Program-made: the position numbers and the translations under genes | Source of the DNA: Punctularia strigosozonata HHB-11173 SS5 | Lineage: Eukaryota > Basidiomycota > Agaricomycetes > Corticiales > Punctulariaceae | Direction of reading: 5' to 3' | Length of the DNA stretch: 64,000 nucleotides | NCBI RefSeq assembly: GCF_000264995.1 | Contig: NW_006767442.1 | Location: 834,852-898,851 of the forward strand | Notes under the pieces: model-generated | The model's input: the letters and a program-made list of their open reading frames with translations, nothing else | Told to the model about the DNA's origin: nothing | Databases searched by the model: none | Part shown: in pieces, positions 9,269 to 20,747 of the stretch | Layout of the letters: each line of letters begins with the position of its first letter | How positions within the stretch are numbered: position 1 is the first letter of the stretch

Positions 9269-11578
9269 TCATCCGCTGAGAAACCAGTCAGGCCAAACTA
9301 CGGACTCCAATATGTGGGTGCCTTCATCCACAGACTTTTGGGTGGTAGACGCGAAGTCGATATACTATAGAGATATTCATGAAAACTAGTACTTGAACAG
9401 GAAGCGATGAAAATGAACCTGACCATTTGTAGCTTTTGTTCCATGCCCTTGCGACCCATCAGCGAATTCTCCCATATGGGTTTGTACTTGGGCATGACCT
9501 CCCGAATGTCGGAGATAATAGGAAGCGTCCGAGAAAGGGGCCTTCCAGCCTCGAACATAATCTCCACCCCGCAGTACAAGAACCTGATAGGCGTTAGTGC
9601 TGGCAAGACATGGTGTGTGCAAGTCGCGCACCAAGCGTGATGTTCGTCATCCGCCGGGAAAGCATGAGCGGCAGCGAGGTACATGGACGCACTCTCGTCG
9701 AGATGCTTGTTCACTGTCGCTTGATCTTTATCTGGGCCAAATCGGGCGAGATGCTTGAAGTAGAGGCCAATCGCCCTGGGGTTTTGAACATGAATATCGC
9801 GCCAAATACGTTAGAATTTTATACGAACGCGAATGCCTGACCCCGAGGATAGTCACAGAAGGAACTAACATACAACCATTAGGTTAGACGCTTGGCACAG
9901 GGCAGAGGGGGAACCTCGAGAATCCAGGATCGTCCGGATCGACGATAGGGTGCCCCCGGATATCGCGCAGTTGTTCTTGTGCTTCTTCCAACACCCTCTC
10001 CCAACTGTATTCCGGGTCGTCCGTTGCATCCCATGCACACGACTGTCTGATGCGTCAGGGCCACTTGCAAAGGCACCCAATTTTGTCAAATCGTCGAACC
10101 TGCATGTATGCGTCCAGGTGTAGACCTCGGACACCGCGCACAAACGTATGTTCGAAAATCGCTCCCCGAACGGCTTTCTGTTCTTTCTTCCACGTTTGCT
10201 GTCCCCATTCCAGAACGTGGAGAGCCTCGCCATACCAATACGCTGACGCTTTGGTATCGGTGTTCGCACATCCCGTGATGTATCCACGGAGGATCCACGA
10301 GCTGTTGACCAGCCGTAAATGTACGATCAGGTATCGAAGGATTGGCTAAATGTACCGGACGGTGGCGGACAGAGCAGTCCGGGTAGGTGTCCAGCCCTCA
10401 TTCTTCAGGCGCTTTTGGGCCGATTCGATGACCTGTTCGGCACTCTGCCTTTGCCAACTACGGAAAAGTGCAGTAACGAGCGCATCCTGGTGATTGTCAG
10501 CGAGCAGTGGTGTGTGTCTAGAAATCGAAGACAGAGTACCTGATCGTTGTACATCTCGTCGAATCTGTACAATATGCTCGTCATGACCGGAAACGGAGGA
10601 CAGAAGCAACATTGACTCACTTTCTGTCTCCAAGCTTGAAGTGAAAGACTCGGCTGTCCCGTAGCACGGCATTTGACAAGAACTCCAACCCCTGTGACTA
10701 TGCTACGCATCTACAGGACTCCAAGAGCAGGGTAAAAAAACTGTACCCTAACGGGACCGCTCACAGCGAACTGTTGAGTTCCCGGAACAAGAACACTCTT
10801 GATGCTTCGCATACACGTCATGCCGTCCTCAAAATCCTGAGGCGAAAGGTCATCACAATCACGATGACATGAAGCTGAGACGAATATACCCGATAGGCAC
10901 CGCATATCACCCAGGCACTGCTACGATTCGCGCTCGCGTCACCGTTTTCAGCCCTCTTTTGTAGCTCGACCTTCAGCTCCGCCGCCCGGTCCCACGGCAT
11001 CGCGCCAAACTGCAAAGGCCCGGCCCTGATCGGCTCGAGCTTTGCTTTCGCATACGCCTCCGCAGCCCTCAATCCGGCCGTGTATTGCTCCTTCTGTTTC
11101 CGCTCCACGAGAGATAGACCTTGGGTTGGCAGACAAGCCAAAGCGCGTTCCCAAGAGCCGATACTGGGATATTGCAGCCGCTGAATTGTGCATGCAAGAA
11201 GTACAATGAATCCGCGATCATGAGCATTGCTCAGCGAAGGCGAACCTCTTGAGCAGTTGCTAAACGAGCCCAAGCCTTGGCATATCTCGGGTCAAGATCT
11301 GTCGCTTTCCGGGCGTCTTTCAGAGCGTCATGGTACCTGAGAACGCTCGCGCTGTGAATGACACAGAAAGACACTAGCGGAGATAACACTTGCCGTCTCA
11401 GCTTCATACCGCATGCGGCGCGGTTCGCTCTCAAGATCGCGTTCTGTCCATCGAGAGCGATGGCTTCGGTGAATTTGGCATGTGCTGCTGCCCACTCCTG
11501 CTCGACGAACAATGCGTTTCCTTCCTCCTTGAGCTGGGAAGCGGTGGGTATAACGAAAGGCAGAGAGAGCGCGCCCAA
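9269..11578 (-). CDS. TPR-domain protein, basidiomycete family of unknown function
   Basis: The start at 11578 gives MGALSLPFVIPTASQLKEEG, followed by a three-repeat TPR domain of co-chaperone type (FVEQEWAAAHAKFTEAIALD, YHDALKDARKATDLDPRYAK, then WERALACLPTQG). After that come YTAGLRAAEAYAKAKLEP, a central region with LADNHQDALVTALFRSW and SAEQVIESAQKRLKNEGWTP, and the C-terminal helical part with YWYGEALHVLEWGQQTWKK, VLEEAQEQLRDIRGHP and MPKYKPIWENSLMGRKGME. Many small introns are needed and some joints are uncertain. I place the last exon near 9330-9269 (YIDFASTTQKSVDEG). I know the fold (TPR) but no function. The C-terminal half is duplicated immediately downstream. Confidence 0.65.
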
Positions 11579-11963
11579 TTGACGGGAACCCTTGATATGT
11601 GGTATTCATAGCATTGATCAATGTAACGGCATGTGCGGGGACGATGGCGGCGACCAAGGACAGAAGTATAGTTCAAGACCACGTGAGCGAGACGGGTCGG
11701 CGACGTCATTGTCGACCGCAGCGAGGTTAGAACTTGCAGTAAGTACTGTAGTTCGGTCGGACAGGGCAAATAAATAATATGGATGCGGAGTATAACGGTA
11801 TGTAGAAGGCACAAACACAAAGGCACACCGCGACATAAGTAGCGGCTTTGGACATGACGACCTCGACCCAAATACTCCCAAAACAACGGTCGGAATCTAG
11901 ATCACACACTACGACGCTCGCACACAGGCGATGATCAGCCCGCACCCGATCGGCATACGGAAT
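11579..11963. other. Intergenic
   Basis: Between the TPR gene start and the end of the asparaginyl-tRNA synthetase. Only short overlapping ORFs; nothing recognisable. Confidence 0.5.
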
Positions 11964-14315
11964 TTAAGGCGTCGCACGGCCTGGCCACCTGGGGTACAGA
12001 CTGCATTCGCGGACGGTGTACCTGTCGGCGAGCCACGCGAGGAAACGCTGATGATGGAAGCATACCAACGTCAGAAATCGCAAGCTGCTTCGGGGGAGAA
12101 CAGATCTCACCTCAACACCCAGACCGTAACCGCCGTGTTCGCAGGTGCCGTACTTGCGCTGGTCGGTGAACCAGTAGTACGGCTCGGGGTCTATACCTTC
12201 GTGCTTGTATGCCGCAAGAAGCTCTTCTGCATCCGCTATCCTCATGGACCCACCTAAAAGACGGATTCTCGTCAGAAGAAGACCGTCTCATCCGCGAAAT
12301 TGATAACGTACCAACGATCTCTCCGACGCCCGGCATCAACAAGTCACAGCTCTCTGTGAACACAGGGCCGTCCTCTCCTTCCTTCTTTGACATCTTCTTC
12401 ATGTAGAACGCCTTGAGCTCCTTCGGGAACCCGTACAGGAACATCGGCACGCCGAGTATGTCCGTCATCTGCCGCTCGGCCGCCTCGGCGATGTCGTCGC
12501 CAACGGCATGGTCGACCATCTTCGGCGTGCCGTCTTCCTTCAGCACGACATTGCCGTCCGCATCTTCCTCGGGGTGCTGTATCCCGTGTTCGTTCAACCA
12601 TTTGATGGCGTCGACGTAGGGCATGCGCAGGAAGGGGCGGGAGGGGGCCGCGAATTTGGGGTTGAGCTGCTTGATCAACGCGGCCGACACAGGATCTTGC
12701 AGAAGCCTGTCTACAGTTTCGCAAATCTGCGAAAGGAAGGGTAGGAGTGAGCATCGAGGATGATTCCCGTAAGGATCAAACGCACGATCGCCTCAATGTG
12801 AGCCATCAGGTCGTCGAACGTGATGAACGCGAGCTCGGCCTCTAAATGCGTGTACTCGCTCAGATGTCGGCGCGTATGGCTGTTCTCCGCTCGGAAGCTC
12901 TCCTGGACGCAGAACACGTCCCCGAGACTCGGGAGGCACGTCTCGAGGTACAGCTGACTGGATTGAGTCAAGAACGCGGGTTGGCCGTAGTAGTCGAGCT
13001 TGAAGAGTGTCGCGCCACCTTCTACCTGCGTCTGCACCAGACATGGCGGGGTGACTTCGAGCAGAGAGTGGCTCCGGAGGGAGGCGCGGAAGGCTGTGAG
13101 GAGGTGTGCGCGGAGGCGAAGGACGGAGGACGCGGTCTCGCCGCGGAGGACGAGATGTCGGAGGTCCGCGAGGATAGACGGATCCGATTTCTACGTAGCA
13201 CAGTTCAGACGGGAACGCGTCGGAAGAATGATCTCCGGGACTGACCTCGTTGAGGCGGTTGGTGAAGGCATCTTCAGCTCCGGGTGCGGCGCCGAGTACA
13301 CGCCAGAAATCGACGACAAGTTCATGGCCTCCTGGCGCTGTCTTGCCCTCAGGCACCGCCTGTAGTGTACCCACAAGCTCCACCGAAGACTCGAGTGTGA
13401 GGGTGAGGGCATCGTAGGTTTGTGCCTGCGGAGATGAAAAGCGAACGCCAGGTCAGCGGACTCGAGTTCGTGCATGCAGATGGAGCGATGGATAGGACAG
13501 AAGGGACAGAGAAGATGGGGAGCCGGCGGCGGAGCATCCCGCGCGGAGGTGCACCCCACTGGAATCGGTATGCGCTGCTCCGGGCCGATAATCTTTACGT
13601 GTGAATGGTGGGATGATCAGTGGCAAAAAAGCGATCACCCGCAGATTTTCCGGATCGATGCGCGGTGCAAGGACGGACCATGCGAGGGGAGATTGTATTG
13701 GAAGCAGAGGGCAAGGGGGTTGGGATCAGACGGACGCACCACTTTTCCCGAGAGAACGGTCTGAAGATATCCGGTGCCGTCGCGGAGGATGAGGAAGATA
13801 ATCCCCTTCTGGTCGCGCACACGGTGCACCCATCCGAACACCCGTACGCGCTGTCCACGCAGAGGCGTCAGGGAGTCGAGCTTCGCCTGTGTCGTGATCG
13901 CCGCAGTCAGTCACGCAAGCCTCCTGTGCACACGAGCACGGACGGGTCTACGCACTCGGGCAGCCTGCGGAAGGGACGTATCCTCCGTCAGCACGATCTT
14001 CTTGCTTTCCTCGAGCAGCCGTTCCCGGCGCTCCGTCTCCTCCTTCCCAGCGGCGGCGGCGCGTGCAGCCAGCTCCTCGGCCTTCTTCCTCTTTTTCTCG
14101 ATTCCATCGGCGTCCTTTTTCGCCTTCTTCAGCGCGGATTTCGTGGGTTCGTCATACGCCGCGGTTGAGTCTTTCCTGTATTGGATTTTGCTGTCCTGGC
14201 CATGTGCAAAGAGGGCGTATGCCAGCGTTTGATAAGGTGCATCCTGCGCACCAGTGCCGGCGGTGTCGGAACCTGCGGCCTCGTCCACGTAGTAGACTAT
14301 CGTCGAGTCCGACAT
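11964..14315 (-). CDS. DED81: Asparaginyl-tRNA synthetase, cytosolic (class II)
   Basis: Charges tRNA-Asn for cytosolic translation. The start [20 protein letters not shown] is the eukaryote-specific N-terminal extension with a long basic coiled coil ([20 protein letters not shown]). The OB-fold anticodon domain follows ([20 protein letters not shown]), then the class II catalytic core: motif 2 as [19 protein letters not shown] with LEAELAF, and motif 3 as [17 protein letters not shown] near the C-terminus. The substrate loop reads [12 protein letters not shown]. The protein ends [15 protein letters not shown]. Several introns split the gene, one just before RFLAWL. Neither a mitochondrial targeting peptide nor an AsxRS of bacterial type is seen. 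The start is divergent from the APH-like gene. Confidence 0.95.
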
Positions 14316-14939
14316 TTTGGGAGATAGAACAATCGATACAAGTGAGCGGGAGAGGTATAGTAGCGCCCGGTAGATAAGTGACTTGCCCGAGTCAGAAACT
14401 CAAGTGACTTGGACTGGGCCAGTTGCCAGCGACGCTTCGAGGTTCGCGGCACGATCTTATCTGGGCCCACTCTGATCCGATAAGCCGCCGGATACTGCCC
14501 ATTCACGTGCTTTATTCCCACGGTGAGACTATTATATCGTCCGCTGCTCGCCCTCTCCGACGTCACATAAGAGGATAGGGGCTTCCTCCGCGTCTCTGGC
14601 GACCGCACAATTTCACGCTCGCCGGCCACGTCGTAGCGTCTCCCTCCCGATAGCGCTCCAACTGAGCCCGGGTCTTGCAGATTGCAGGGTCACCGTGGAA
14701 GCATCGCCCGCCGCCCGGTAAGTGCACGCTGTGGCAATTTGCGCTTCCTCAGGCTGTCATATCATCATCATATATCCAAATAAACTTTTGCTTCCGTTCC
14801 AACCACTCCTCGGTCCGCCCCCCGTGCCCAGCGCTTGGCTCCCCTCTCTCTTACCCCTGTCTTCATCCGCTAACATACCCTCCTCCGACAGAAACCCCCA
14901 AATTGCCAGCGCGACGGACCCGACGGTTGCGTACGTCGG
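14316..14939. other. Divergent promoter region between AsnRS and the APH-like gene
   Basis: About 620 bp with no supported gene; probably holds the promoters of both flanking genes. Confidence 0.5.
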
Positions 14940-16235
14940 ATGTGGCTTCCGCACGCCTCCGAGTCCGCACCCCCCCTTGCGTCCTTCGAAATTTACGTCC
15001 GTCGGGCGCTCGCGCACCTCCGCCTGCGGCTCTACCTCGCCCTCAGCCGGCCGGCCGGCGAGCCGCCTTTCTCGCTCGCGTCCGGCGTGGCCGCGAGCAC
15101 CAACTACCTCGCCCCCGTGCAGACCGACGCGAACGTGCGCTACTTCCGATTCGGTATACCGCTCGTACTCAAGCGCACGCCGCGCGGCGTGAGCACCGAG
15201 GCCGACGCGCTCCGCTTCCTCAACGCGCGCCTGCCCGACCTGCCCATCCCGCGACTGCTCGACGTGGTGACCGTCTCGGAGCCCGTCGTCTATCCGTCCG
15301 ACCGTCCCATCGAAGACGTTATCGATGGTGACGAGACTGAAGACGGCGGCGACCCGGAACCGGCCACCCGCACCTTCACGTACACGCTGCTCACGCGTCT
15401 TCCCGGCGTACGCATGTCGGAGCTCATGGACGCGTCCCCGGACGCTCTAACAGACGCCGACACCGCCCGCATCGTGCGCGACGTTCGCGGCGTCATCGAC
15501 CGCCTCTGGAGCCTCTCCCCCGACCGCTCCCCCGCGCCGCACTCCGAAGCGGGGACTTCGGCTTCATCCGGTCATATTATTGGGCTTCCTCCGACAGGAC
15601 CCCATGACGACGGCGGACACGTCCATGCCGTGATGCTCAGCGCCAGCGGCCACGGCCTTCCTGACCCCCTCAAGTTTCACGCCGCCGCCGAGGAGTCGCT
15701 CGCGGGGCCCTTTCCCTCCACGCTCGCCTGCTATGCCTACATGGCCGGCACCTCGGACCCGGCCGCGCTCCCCGACCTCCTCGCGCACCCGCCCACCTAC
15801 CGCCCCGCCCCCTCACCACCAAACTGCACGACGACAAAACCGGCTGAAACCGCGGACGACCTCGCGCCAGAAGCGGCGCTCGCCGTCCTCGCCGCCGACC
15901 CCGTCGTCTGGGTGCACACCGACCTCCGCCTACAAAACATCCTCGTCCGACGTGATCCTTCCAGCGGCGGCGCATGGCGCCTGTCCGGCATCGTCGACTG
16001 GCAGGACTCGGGCTGGCTCCCGCGCCATTGGCAGCTTCACGTCCTCCGCCGGCCCCACTGGGGCTGCCGCGGAGCGTGGCTGCGAATCTGGCTAGGCGCG
16101 GGGTGGATAGAGTCGGGCGTGGAAGCGGACTCTGAAGTAGAGTCGGACACTTCGGTCGCTGCTATTGGTCGGTTTGACGAAGCGACGGAGCGCGCGTACG
16201 AGGTGTCGAAGCGCTTGCTGGTTTACCCACTGTGA
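14940..16235 (+). CDS. Aminoglycoside phosphotransferase (APH)-fold protein
   Basis: A single-exon ORF of 431 residues with the kinase-like APH fold. The N-lobe shows IPLVLKRTPRGVSTEADALR (ATP-binding Lys followed by the helix C region), then TLLTRLPGVRMSELMD. The catalytic loop is VWVHTDLRLQNILV (Brenner H-x-D-x-x-x-x-N), and the metal-binding segment is GIVDWQDSGWLPRHW. These are the residues needed for phosphotransfer, so the protein is probably active. Fungal members are numerous and their small-molecule substrates are mostly unknown; there is no reason to infer antibiotic resistance. The stretch is very GC-rich and produces long shadow ORFs on both strands. The first ATG at 14940 is the natural start but could be preceded by an exon. 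Confidence 0.75.
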   Translation: MWLPHASESAPPLASFEIYVRRALAHLRLRLYLALSRPAGEPPFSLASGVAASTNYLAPVQTDANVRYFRFGIPLVLKRTPRGVSTEADALRFLNARLPDLPIPRLLDVVTVSEPVVYPSDRPIEDVIDGDETEDGGDPEPATRTFTYTLLTRLPGVRMSELMDASPDALTDADTARIVRDVRGVIDRLWSLSPDRSPAPHSEAGTSASSGHIIGLPPTGPHDDGGHVHAVMLSASGHGLPDPLKFHAAAEESLAGPFPSTLACYAYMAGTSDPAALPDLLAHPPTYRPAPSPPNCTTTKPAETADDLAPEAALAVLAADPVVWVHTDLRLQNILVRRDPSSGGAWRLSGIVDWQDSGWLPRHWQLHVLRRPHWGCRGAWLRIWLGAGWIESGVEADSEVESDTSVAAIGRFDEATERAYEVSKRLLVYPL

Positions 16236-16554
16236 AGCGGACATAGAAGCCTGCTTTTCAGCGTGCATATTTGCTTCCATCTATTCTCTTTCTTTGGGCT
16301 TGGGCGGATCTACTCTACGGCGATGGGCGGATAGGAAGATCCGACGGTAATGAACCTTGATTTGAAGGGAAGATCCTCGCACTGTATATCACCATTATTC
16401 CACCCCGATAGAAGTACATACACGTAGTAAAGTGTTACATGGTCCGTGGCGAGTGGGTATGTGGTTTCTGTTCCTACGCCATTCCTCTGGAAAACCCGCA
16501 CTGACGATGTGTGGTACAGTGCCAGGGTCATTATGTGTCGTTCGCCGGCCTGCA
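16236..16554. other. Intergenic, convergent gene ends
   Basis: Between two converging genes. No gene or RNA seen. Confidence 0.5.
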
Positions 16555-17337
16555 TCATACGACCGTCACAAGCGTGTCGTACCCGCGACACCATAAGAAC
16601 GCGGTCGCGTACTCGGCGTCGCATTGCCGGCTCTTCTGCGTCACCTCGCGCTCGATCCGCTCTTCCTCTTCCAGCTCGGCGTCCTCGATTGCGCCACCAC
16701 CACCACCACCACCGGCTTGCGGCCCTCTTAAGCTTGTGATCCCCGAGGGATCCCGGCGGAGATAGCCCGCCTCCCTGAGGCCCTTCAGCACTTTCGTGAC
16801 CCACGTGCGGCACGTCAGCCCCTTTGCGCGGTTGGCCTCCGTCGAGCCGTAGGTGCGCGGGAAGGCGTGCGCGCAGATGTCGGCGAGCACGGGCACGGGC
16901 ACGGGAGCGTACCCGCGCACCTTGAAATACGCGAGGACGACGGTCGAGGGCGTCGCGGTCATGGGGCACGCGATCGTCTGCGAGCTGTAGCACTCGGTCG
17001 GCGTCGATTTCGGCGCCGAGAAGTGGGAGGAGGAGGAGGAGGAGGGGTGGTGGTGCCGGTGGTGGTTCCGGGGCGGCGCGCACTGTGGGAAGCGAGACGG
17101 CGAGAGTGCGGACGCGGGGAACGCGGCGCGGGCCCAGTGGTGTCGGGTTGCCTGGCCGGTGGAGGAGATGTGGAGGAGGGACCAGTGGAAGGCGCTGTGT
17201 GGGCACGTTAATCGTCGAAGATGAGATCTCGGTGCCGGGTGGGATATGAGGGAATGGGCTTACCCGTGCAGAAGGGGCTGGGTGACAACGTAGAGCGAGT
17301 CTGGCTCGAGCGGGACGGGGCGCGGGCGGAGGGGCAT
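16555..17337 (-). CDS. Uncharacterised 237-aa protein with His/Ser-rich linker
   Basis: Exons 17337-17264 and 17194-16555 join in frame over a 69-bp GT-AG intron to give 237 residues. The N-terminus reads MPLRPRPVPLEPDSLYVVTQ, then LLHGAFHWSLLHISSTGQAT. A linker with a His and Ser run follows (NHHRHHHPSSSSSSH). A C-terminal segment with winged-helix character (VLAYFKVRGYAPV, GLTCRTWVTKVLKGLREAGY) ends with TAFLWCRGYDTLVTVV. A poly-Gly run sits near residue 200. I do not recognise a named family. The exon joint and the tidy N-terminus suggest a real gene; the longer 355-codon ORF in another frame is rejected. A TATA-like tract lies about 120 bp upstream. Confidence 0.6.
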
Positions 17338-17790
17338 GGTGGGAGCGAGGTCGATTGGGCGGGAGTGTTTCCGGCAATCAACGAGGTGTTATGTAGGGCC
17401 TTCCGAGTGAGAGATAGAGGTGCAGGAGTCAGACGAGAAGGACCGGGCGTCGGTGGTATATATAATAGCTCGGCGCGTTATGGAGGTGGTTATTGTCAGG
17501 TCCGGTGATGGCACGCGACGCGGGGTCGGGCGAGTCGTGGCGGCGGGCGACCGTGCCTCGGCCGTGCACTCCTCTTAAGAAGGCCGCGCACTCGGCTGGA
17601 CGATCTCGAGCCCAGACCGGCTCAGCTTAGCGTGGATGTTACTTGCACTCCGCCTCATCGCAGCCAATCGCAACACGAGGGCGCCTGCAGGCCAATCAAC
17701 CGCGCCCGTCCTTCGAGCTCAGGTTAGGGTTTTGCCTCTCCATCGCACATCCTCGGTTGGAACTGGCCGGTCGCGCTCTCATTCGCGCCC
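17338..17790. other. Divergent promoter region upstream of LSM4
   Basis: No gene. A tatatataat tract at 17457-17466 could serve the minus-strand gene, which starts about 120 bp away. Confidence 0.5.
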
Positions 17791-18675
17791 ATGGTAAGCG
17801 CGATGCTCTCAGTCTGTGCGGTTTGTGGGAACTGACGCGCCCGGTGTAGTTGCCTCTCTCTCTGCTTAACGCGGCGCAGAACAAGCCCATGGTGCGCTCG
17901 CGCCGTCCTTCCTCAACCGCGGCCGCCAGAGACTGATGTACATCCTTTTCCTTTCTCTACGCGCTACGCCTCGCTCACTCTCCGATGTCCGACCGCACAA
18001 CGCACTCCAAAATCCTTTCGTCGCGGCATACTAGCTTGTCGAACTCAAAAATGGCGAAACGTTCAACGGCCACCTGATCAACTGCGACAACTTTATGAAC
18101 ATCACCCTCCGCGAGGTTTACCAGACCTCGGCCGACGGCGAGCGCTTTTGGAAGTTGAAAGAATGTTACATCCGCGGGAGCACGGTCGGTCGCCCCCCCC
18201 CCACCCACCCCAATTCTGGTCCGAACTGGGCAGATCGCTGACCGACTCCGGCGTGCCGCGTTCCACCCTACGTTTTTATCTAGATCAAATACTTACGTGT
18301 ACCTGATACCCTTCTCGACGCCGTTAAGGAGGAGCAGACCCGCGCACGGGAGGCAGGCCGTAGCGCGCGCGGCTCGCATGTCAGCGGAGGACGCGGAGGT
18401 ACGTTGTCCAGATCCTTCCTCTCTCACCCCTCCATTCCTCCACCCTTCTTCTCTCGTCTTACCCTGCGTCTTCGCTTCTCTCATTATCTCGCCGCTCATG
18501 TGTTTTTTTCTCTGCTATCTGCCTGCAGGCCGCGGCGCGCCGCAAAGAGGTAAAAGCTTACTCGATTATGTATAAATAAGGTCATCATCGACTGACACTC
18601 CATGTGTTTGCAGGTCGTGGTGGGCCACGTGGAGGACCTATGCGGGGCGGCCGTGGACGAGGTCGGGGGATGTAG
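17791..18675 (+). CDS. LSM4: U6 snRNA-associated Sm-like protein LSm4
   Basis: LSm4 is a subunit of the LSm2-8 ring on U6 snRNA and of the LSm1-7 ring in mRNA decay. Six coding exons: 17791-17793 (the ATG alone), 17850-17891 ([14 protein letters not shown]), 18035-18184 ([40 protein letters not shown]), 18284-18398 ([17 protein letters not shown]), a 21-nt exon 18529-18549, and 18614-18675. The Sm1 and Sm2 motifs are complete. The C-terminal tail is the Gly/Arg-rich run typical of LSm4, ending [14 protein letters not shown]. All joints preserve frame with GT-AG introns. No ATG-to-stop ORF shows this gene because its exons are so small. Confidence 0.93.
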
Positions 18676-18919
18676 ATTCCCATTGCGATCCCCGTCTGTG
18701 TGCTGCTGCTACGGACCCTATAAACGCCAATCGTTCTGTCAACCGTCGTTTGTCTCTTCGAATATCGTCGCATCTGTATCACTTACAATAATCCTTCTCG
18801 ACTGCATCAAGGAAGCGACGTAAGCTGACCTTGCGAATGAAATGGAAAAGGCGTGCTGTTCGGGTCCGAGACACCTTTACCGTCGGCTTCGTTGCTCGTC
18901 CATCACAGGGTTGCGATTC

Positions 18920-19375
18920 CTACGCCGGGTAGCTCATGGCTGGCGCACTAGTGCCTGACCGGAGCAGAAGACGACTCGGAAGTGGTAATGAAGATACCGG
19001 CTCTTCACCGGGAGCGCTCAAGAAGAGAACGTGTGCATAATTTTCGAGATCCTGTTCTGGACAGTCAACACACGCATACGAGGGACCGTTCTGGCACGTC
19101 GTCTCTTGGTGATCGCATGCATTGCATAGGTTGGCGTTCAAGCCGCTCGTTGTGCGTTGGATCACGGACGTGGCGAGCGCGTCCATATTTGCACGCTCGA
19201 TAACCTGGCGTATGTATGCATACGTCGTCTCCTCGTCGACCGATGGCACACTTGGCACGCTTTTGACTGACGCGTCGTTCGAGCAGGGTTCGAATGAGCG
19301 CCCTTGTGGCGCCTGTTCGAAATAGAAGTCTCCGCCGCGATGTGTCGAAACGCCGTGCTATGCCAAAATGGTCTC
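18920..19375 (-). CDS. Small cysteine-containing hypothetical protein
   Basis: A minus-strand frame open from about 19375 reads GGDFYFEQAPQGRSFEP, then VDEETTYAYIRQVIERANMD, then a Cys-rich piece (NLCNACDHQETTCQNG, YACVDCPEQDLENYAHVLF), and stops at 18920. The start is unclear; the first in-frame ATG is at 19258, but coding-like sequence continues upstream, so a first exon is probably missing from this model. Four closely spaced cysteines could bind zinc. No family is recognised. It lies between LSM4 and ERV2. Confidence 0.35.
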
Positions 19376-19555
19376 TCTCGGCGATATCCAGTTACCGGAA
19401 GCATTAAAGGGCTCGGCACGCTCCGATGGCTTGCTGCGATACAATCTACATGACTGCATACCTAGTGTTCATACTGTTACACCGTCATTACCCATCCGCA
19501 CCACGAGAACGATTACCCTGCATTGTAACGATGAAGGAAGATCACGACCCCGTGG

Positions 19556-20522
19556 TCACCCGCCCTTGATTAGGTCGACGCCCGTCAGATCGTCGTGTGC
19601 CGCATCCGTGGTGTCGCGAGCAGTCGTAGGACCACCGACGGGTTCGTCGCCACAACCACAATCGTACGTCTCGTCAAGATGCGCGCAGTCGAACTCCGGC
19701 TTTCCCAAGCGTTCGTTCACCTGGTTATGTACATGGCAGAGCCTGTGCGCAATGTCCAAATCACGACTGGGAAACGCCCGACAACAATGGGATAAGGCAT
19801 ACCAGAGCGCTGCCGACCGTCTTGATGAAGTCTAGATATCTGCATGTCACCATGTGCACGTTAGGCAGGCCCCGGATGTACTTGCCTGGGGAGGGAACTT
19901 CTTCAGTAATTGTTGGAACTCGGCCGCACATTCGCCGCACGGATACAGGCGGGATAGCAGATAGAAGTACGACTCGAGAGCTTCGCGTTCGTCGGGCGTA
20001 GGTTCCTGATCGATACTGCATCGGCCGCCTCCTCAGGATAAGGAATAGCGTATGCGTACCTCTGGAAAGCGGAGGGTCATGGTGTGTCTGCTTCATGGTC
20101 ACTACGATGGCTCGCCCGAGGTGAAGTAAGGGAACGCACAGCAGTTTCCACGTCGCCTGGCCCAGCGCCGCCCTGAGAACAAACCAGGATCAATACCGGA
20201 AACGCAATGAGCGCCAAGATTCTTGGTGTTACTTTGCGGTGGCATTCCCCAACTTCGACATGATCACGTCTCCCTGCACTGCAGCCAGCGCCGGGCCCGG
20301 AGCGGCGTTATGCAGGCTCTTCTCGACGCCGCCCTCGCCGAAGAGGTCACCCGTCCATGGGTCTAGGTAGGCTCGCGAGGGCGCGTGGAGGAAAGTGAGG
20401 GAGGTGATGAGAAACTAGTCCTTTTGGAGTCAGGCGTGCAAAGTCGGTTCGCGCGCTGGCTTGGAGGTGCTTACGAGGCCAAGTACGATGGCGAGGAATG
20501 CCTTGCTGAACCGGGAGATCAT
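19556..20522 (-). CDS. ERV2: Erv2-type FAD-linked sulfhydryl oxidase
   Basis: Makes disulfide bonds by passing electrons from thiols to oxygen through FAD; the Erv2 type works in the ER. The start is MISRFSKAFLAIVLGL, a membrane or signal segment, followed after an intron by SLTFLHAPSRAYLDPWTGDL and VIMSKLGNATAKAALGQATW. The catalytic pair is C-G-E-C (LYPCGECAAEFQQLLKKFPP), followed by LCHVHNQVNERLGKPEFDC, the FAD-binding His-x-x-x-Asn element, and a C-terminal Cys-Gly-Cys (TYDCGCGDEP) that acts as the shuttle disulfide in Erv2. The end is TGVDLIKGG. Five or so small introns are required. The presence of the N-terminal hydrophobic segment and the CGC tail favours Erv2 over mitochondrial Erv1. 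Confidence 0.86.
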
Positions 20523-20747
20523 GGGTGTGTGTTAAGTTATTGTCCAGCGACGGACCGGCCAATTATAAGCAAAGAACAGGAGTCAGATCTAGCCTTGCAC
20601 GCTCCGAGGGTAGGAGGTATTGGTTGCAATGTTAGCAGCAAGTCCGTGCCAGAGGCGCTCGGGATTCGGTGTACAAGACGCGGGCAGTGGACGAGAGTGG
20701 ACGAGACAAGCCTGCGTTTCAGCACAGCCGCACTCGGTAACACGGTC

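Noticed and set aside
15564-15991. Antisense ORFs within the APH-like gene
   Set aside because: Arg/Gly-rich shadows of a GC-rich coding exon.
17025-17045. gga/gag triplet run considered as a repeat element
   Set aside because: It is the coding run for the Ser stretch of the 237-aa protein; a simple triplet repeat only.
16310-17377. 355-codon minus-strand ORF rich in Pro and Arg
   Set aside because: It uses a different frame from the better two-exon model, is low complexity and matches no family.
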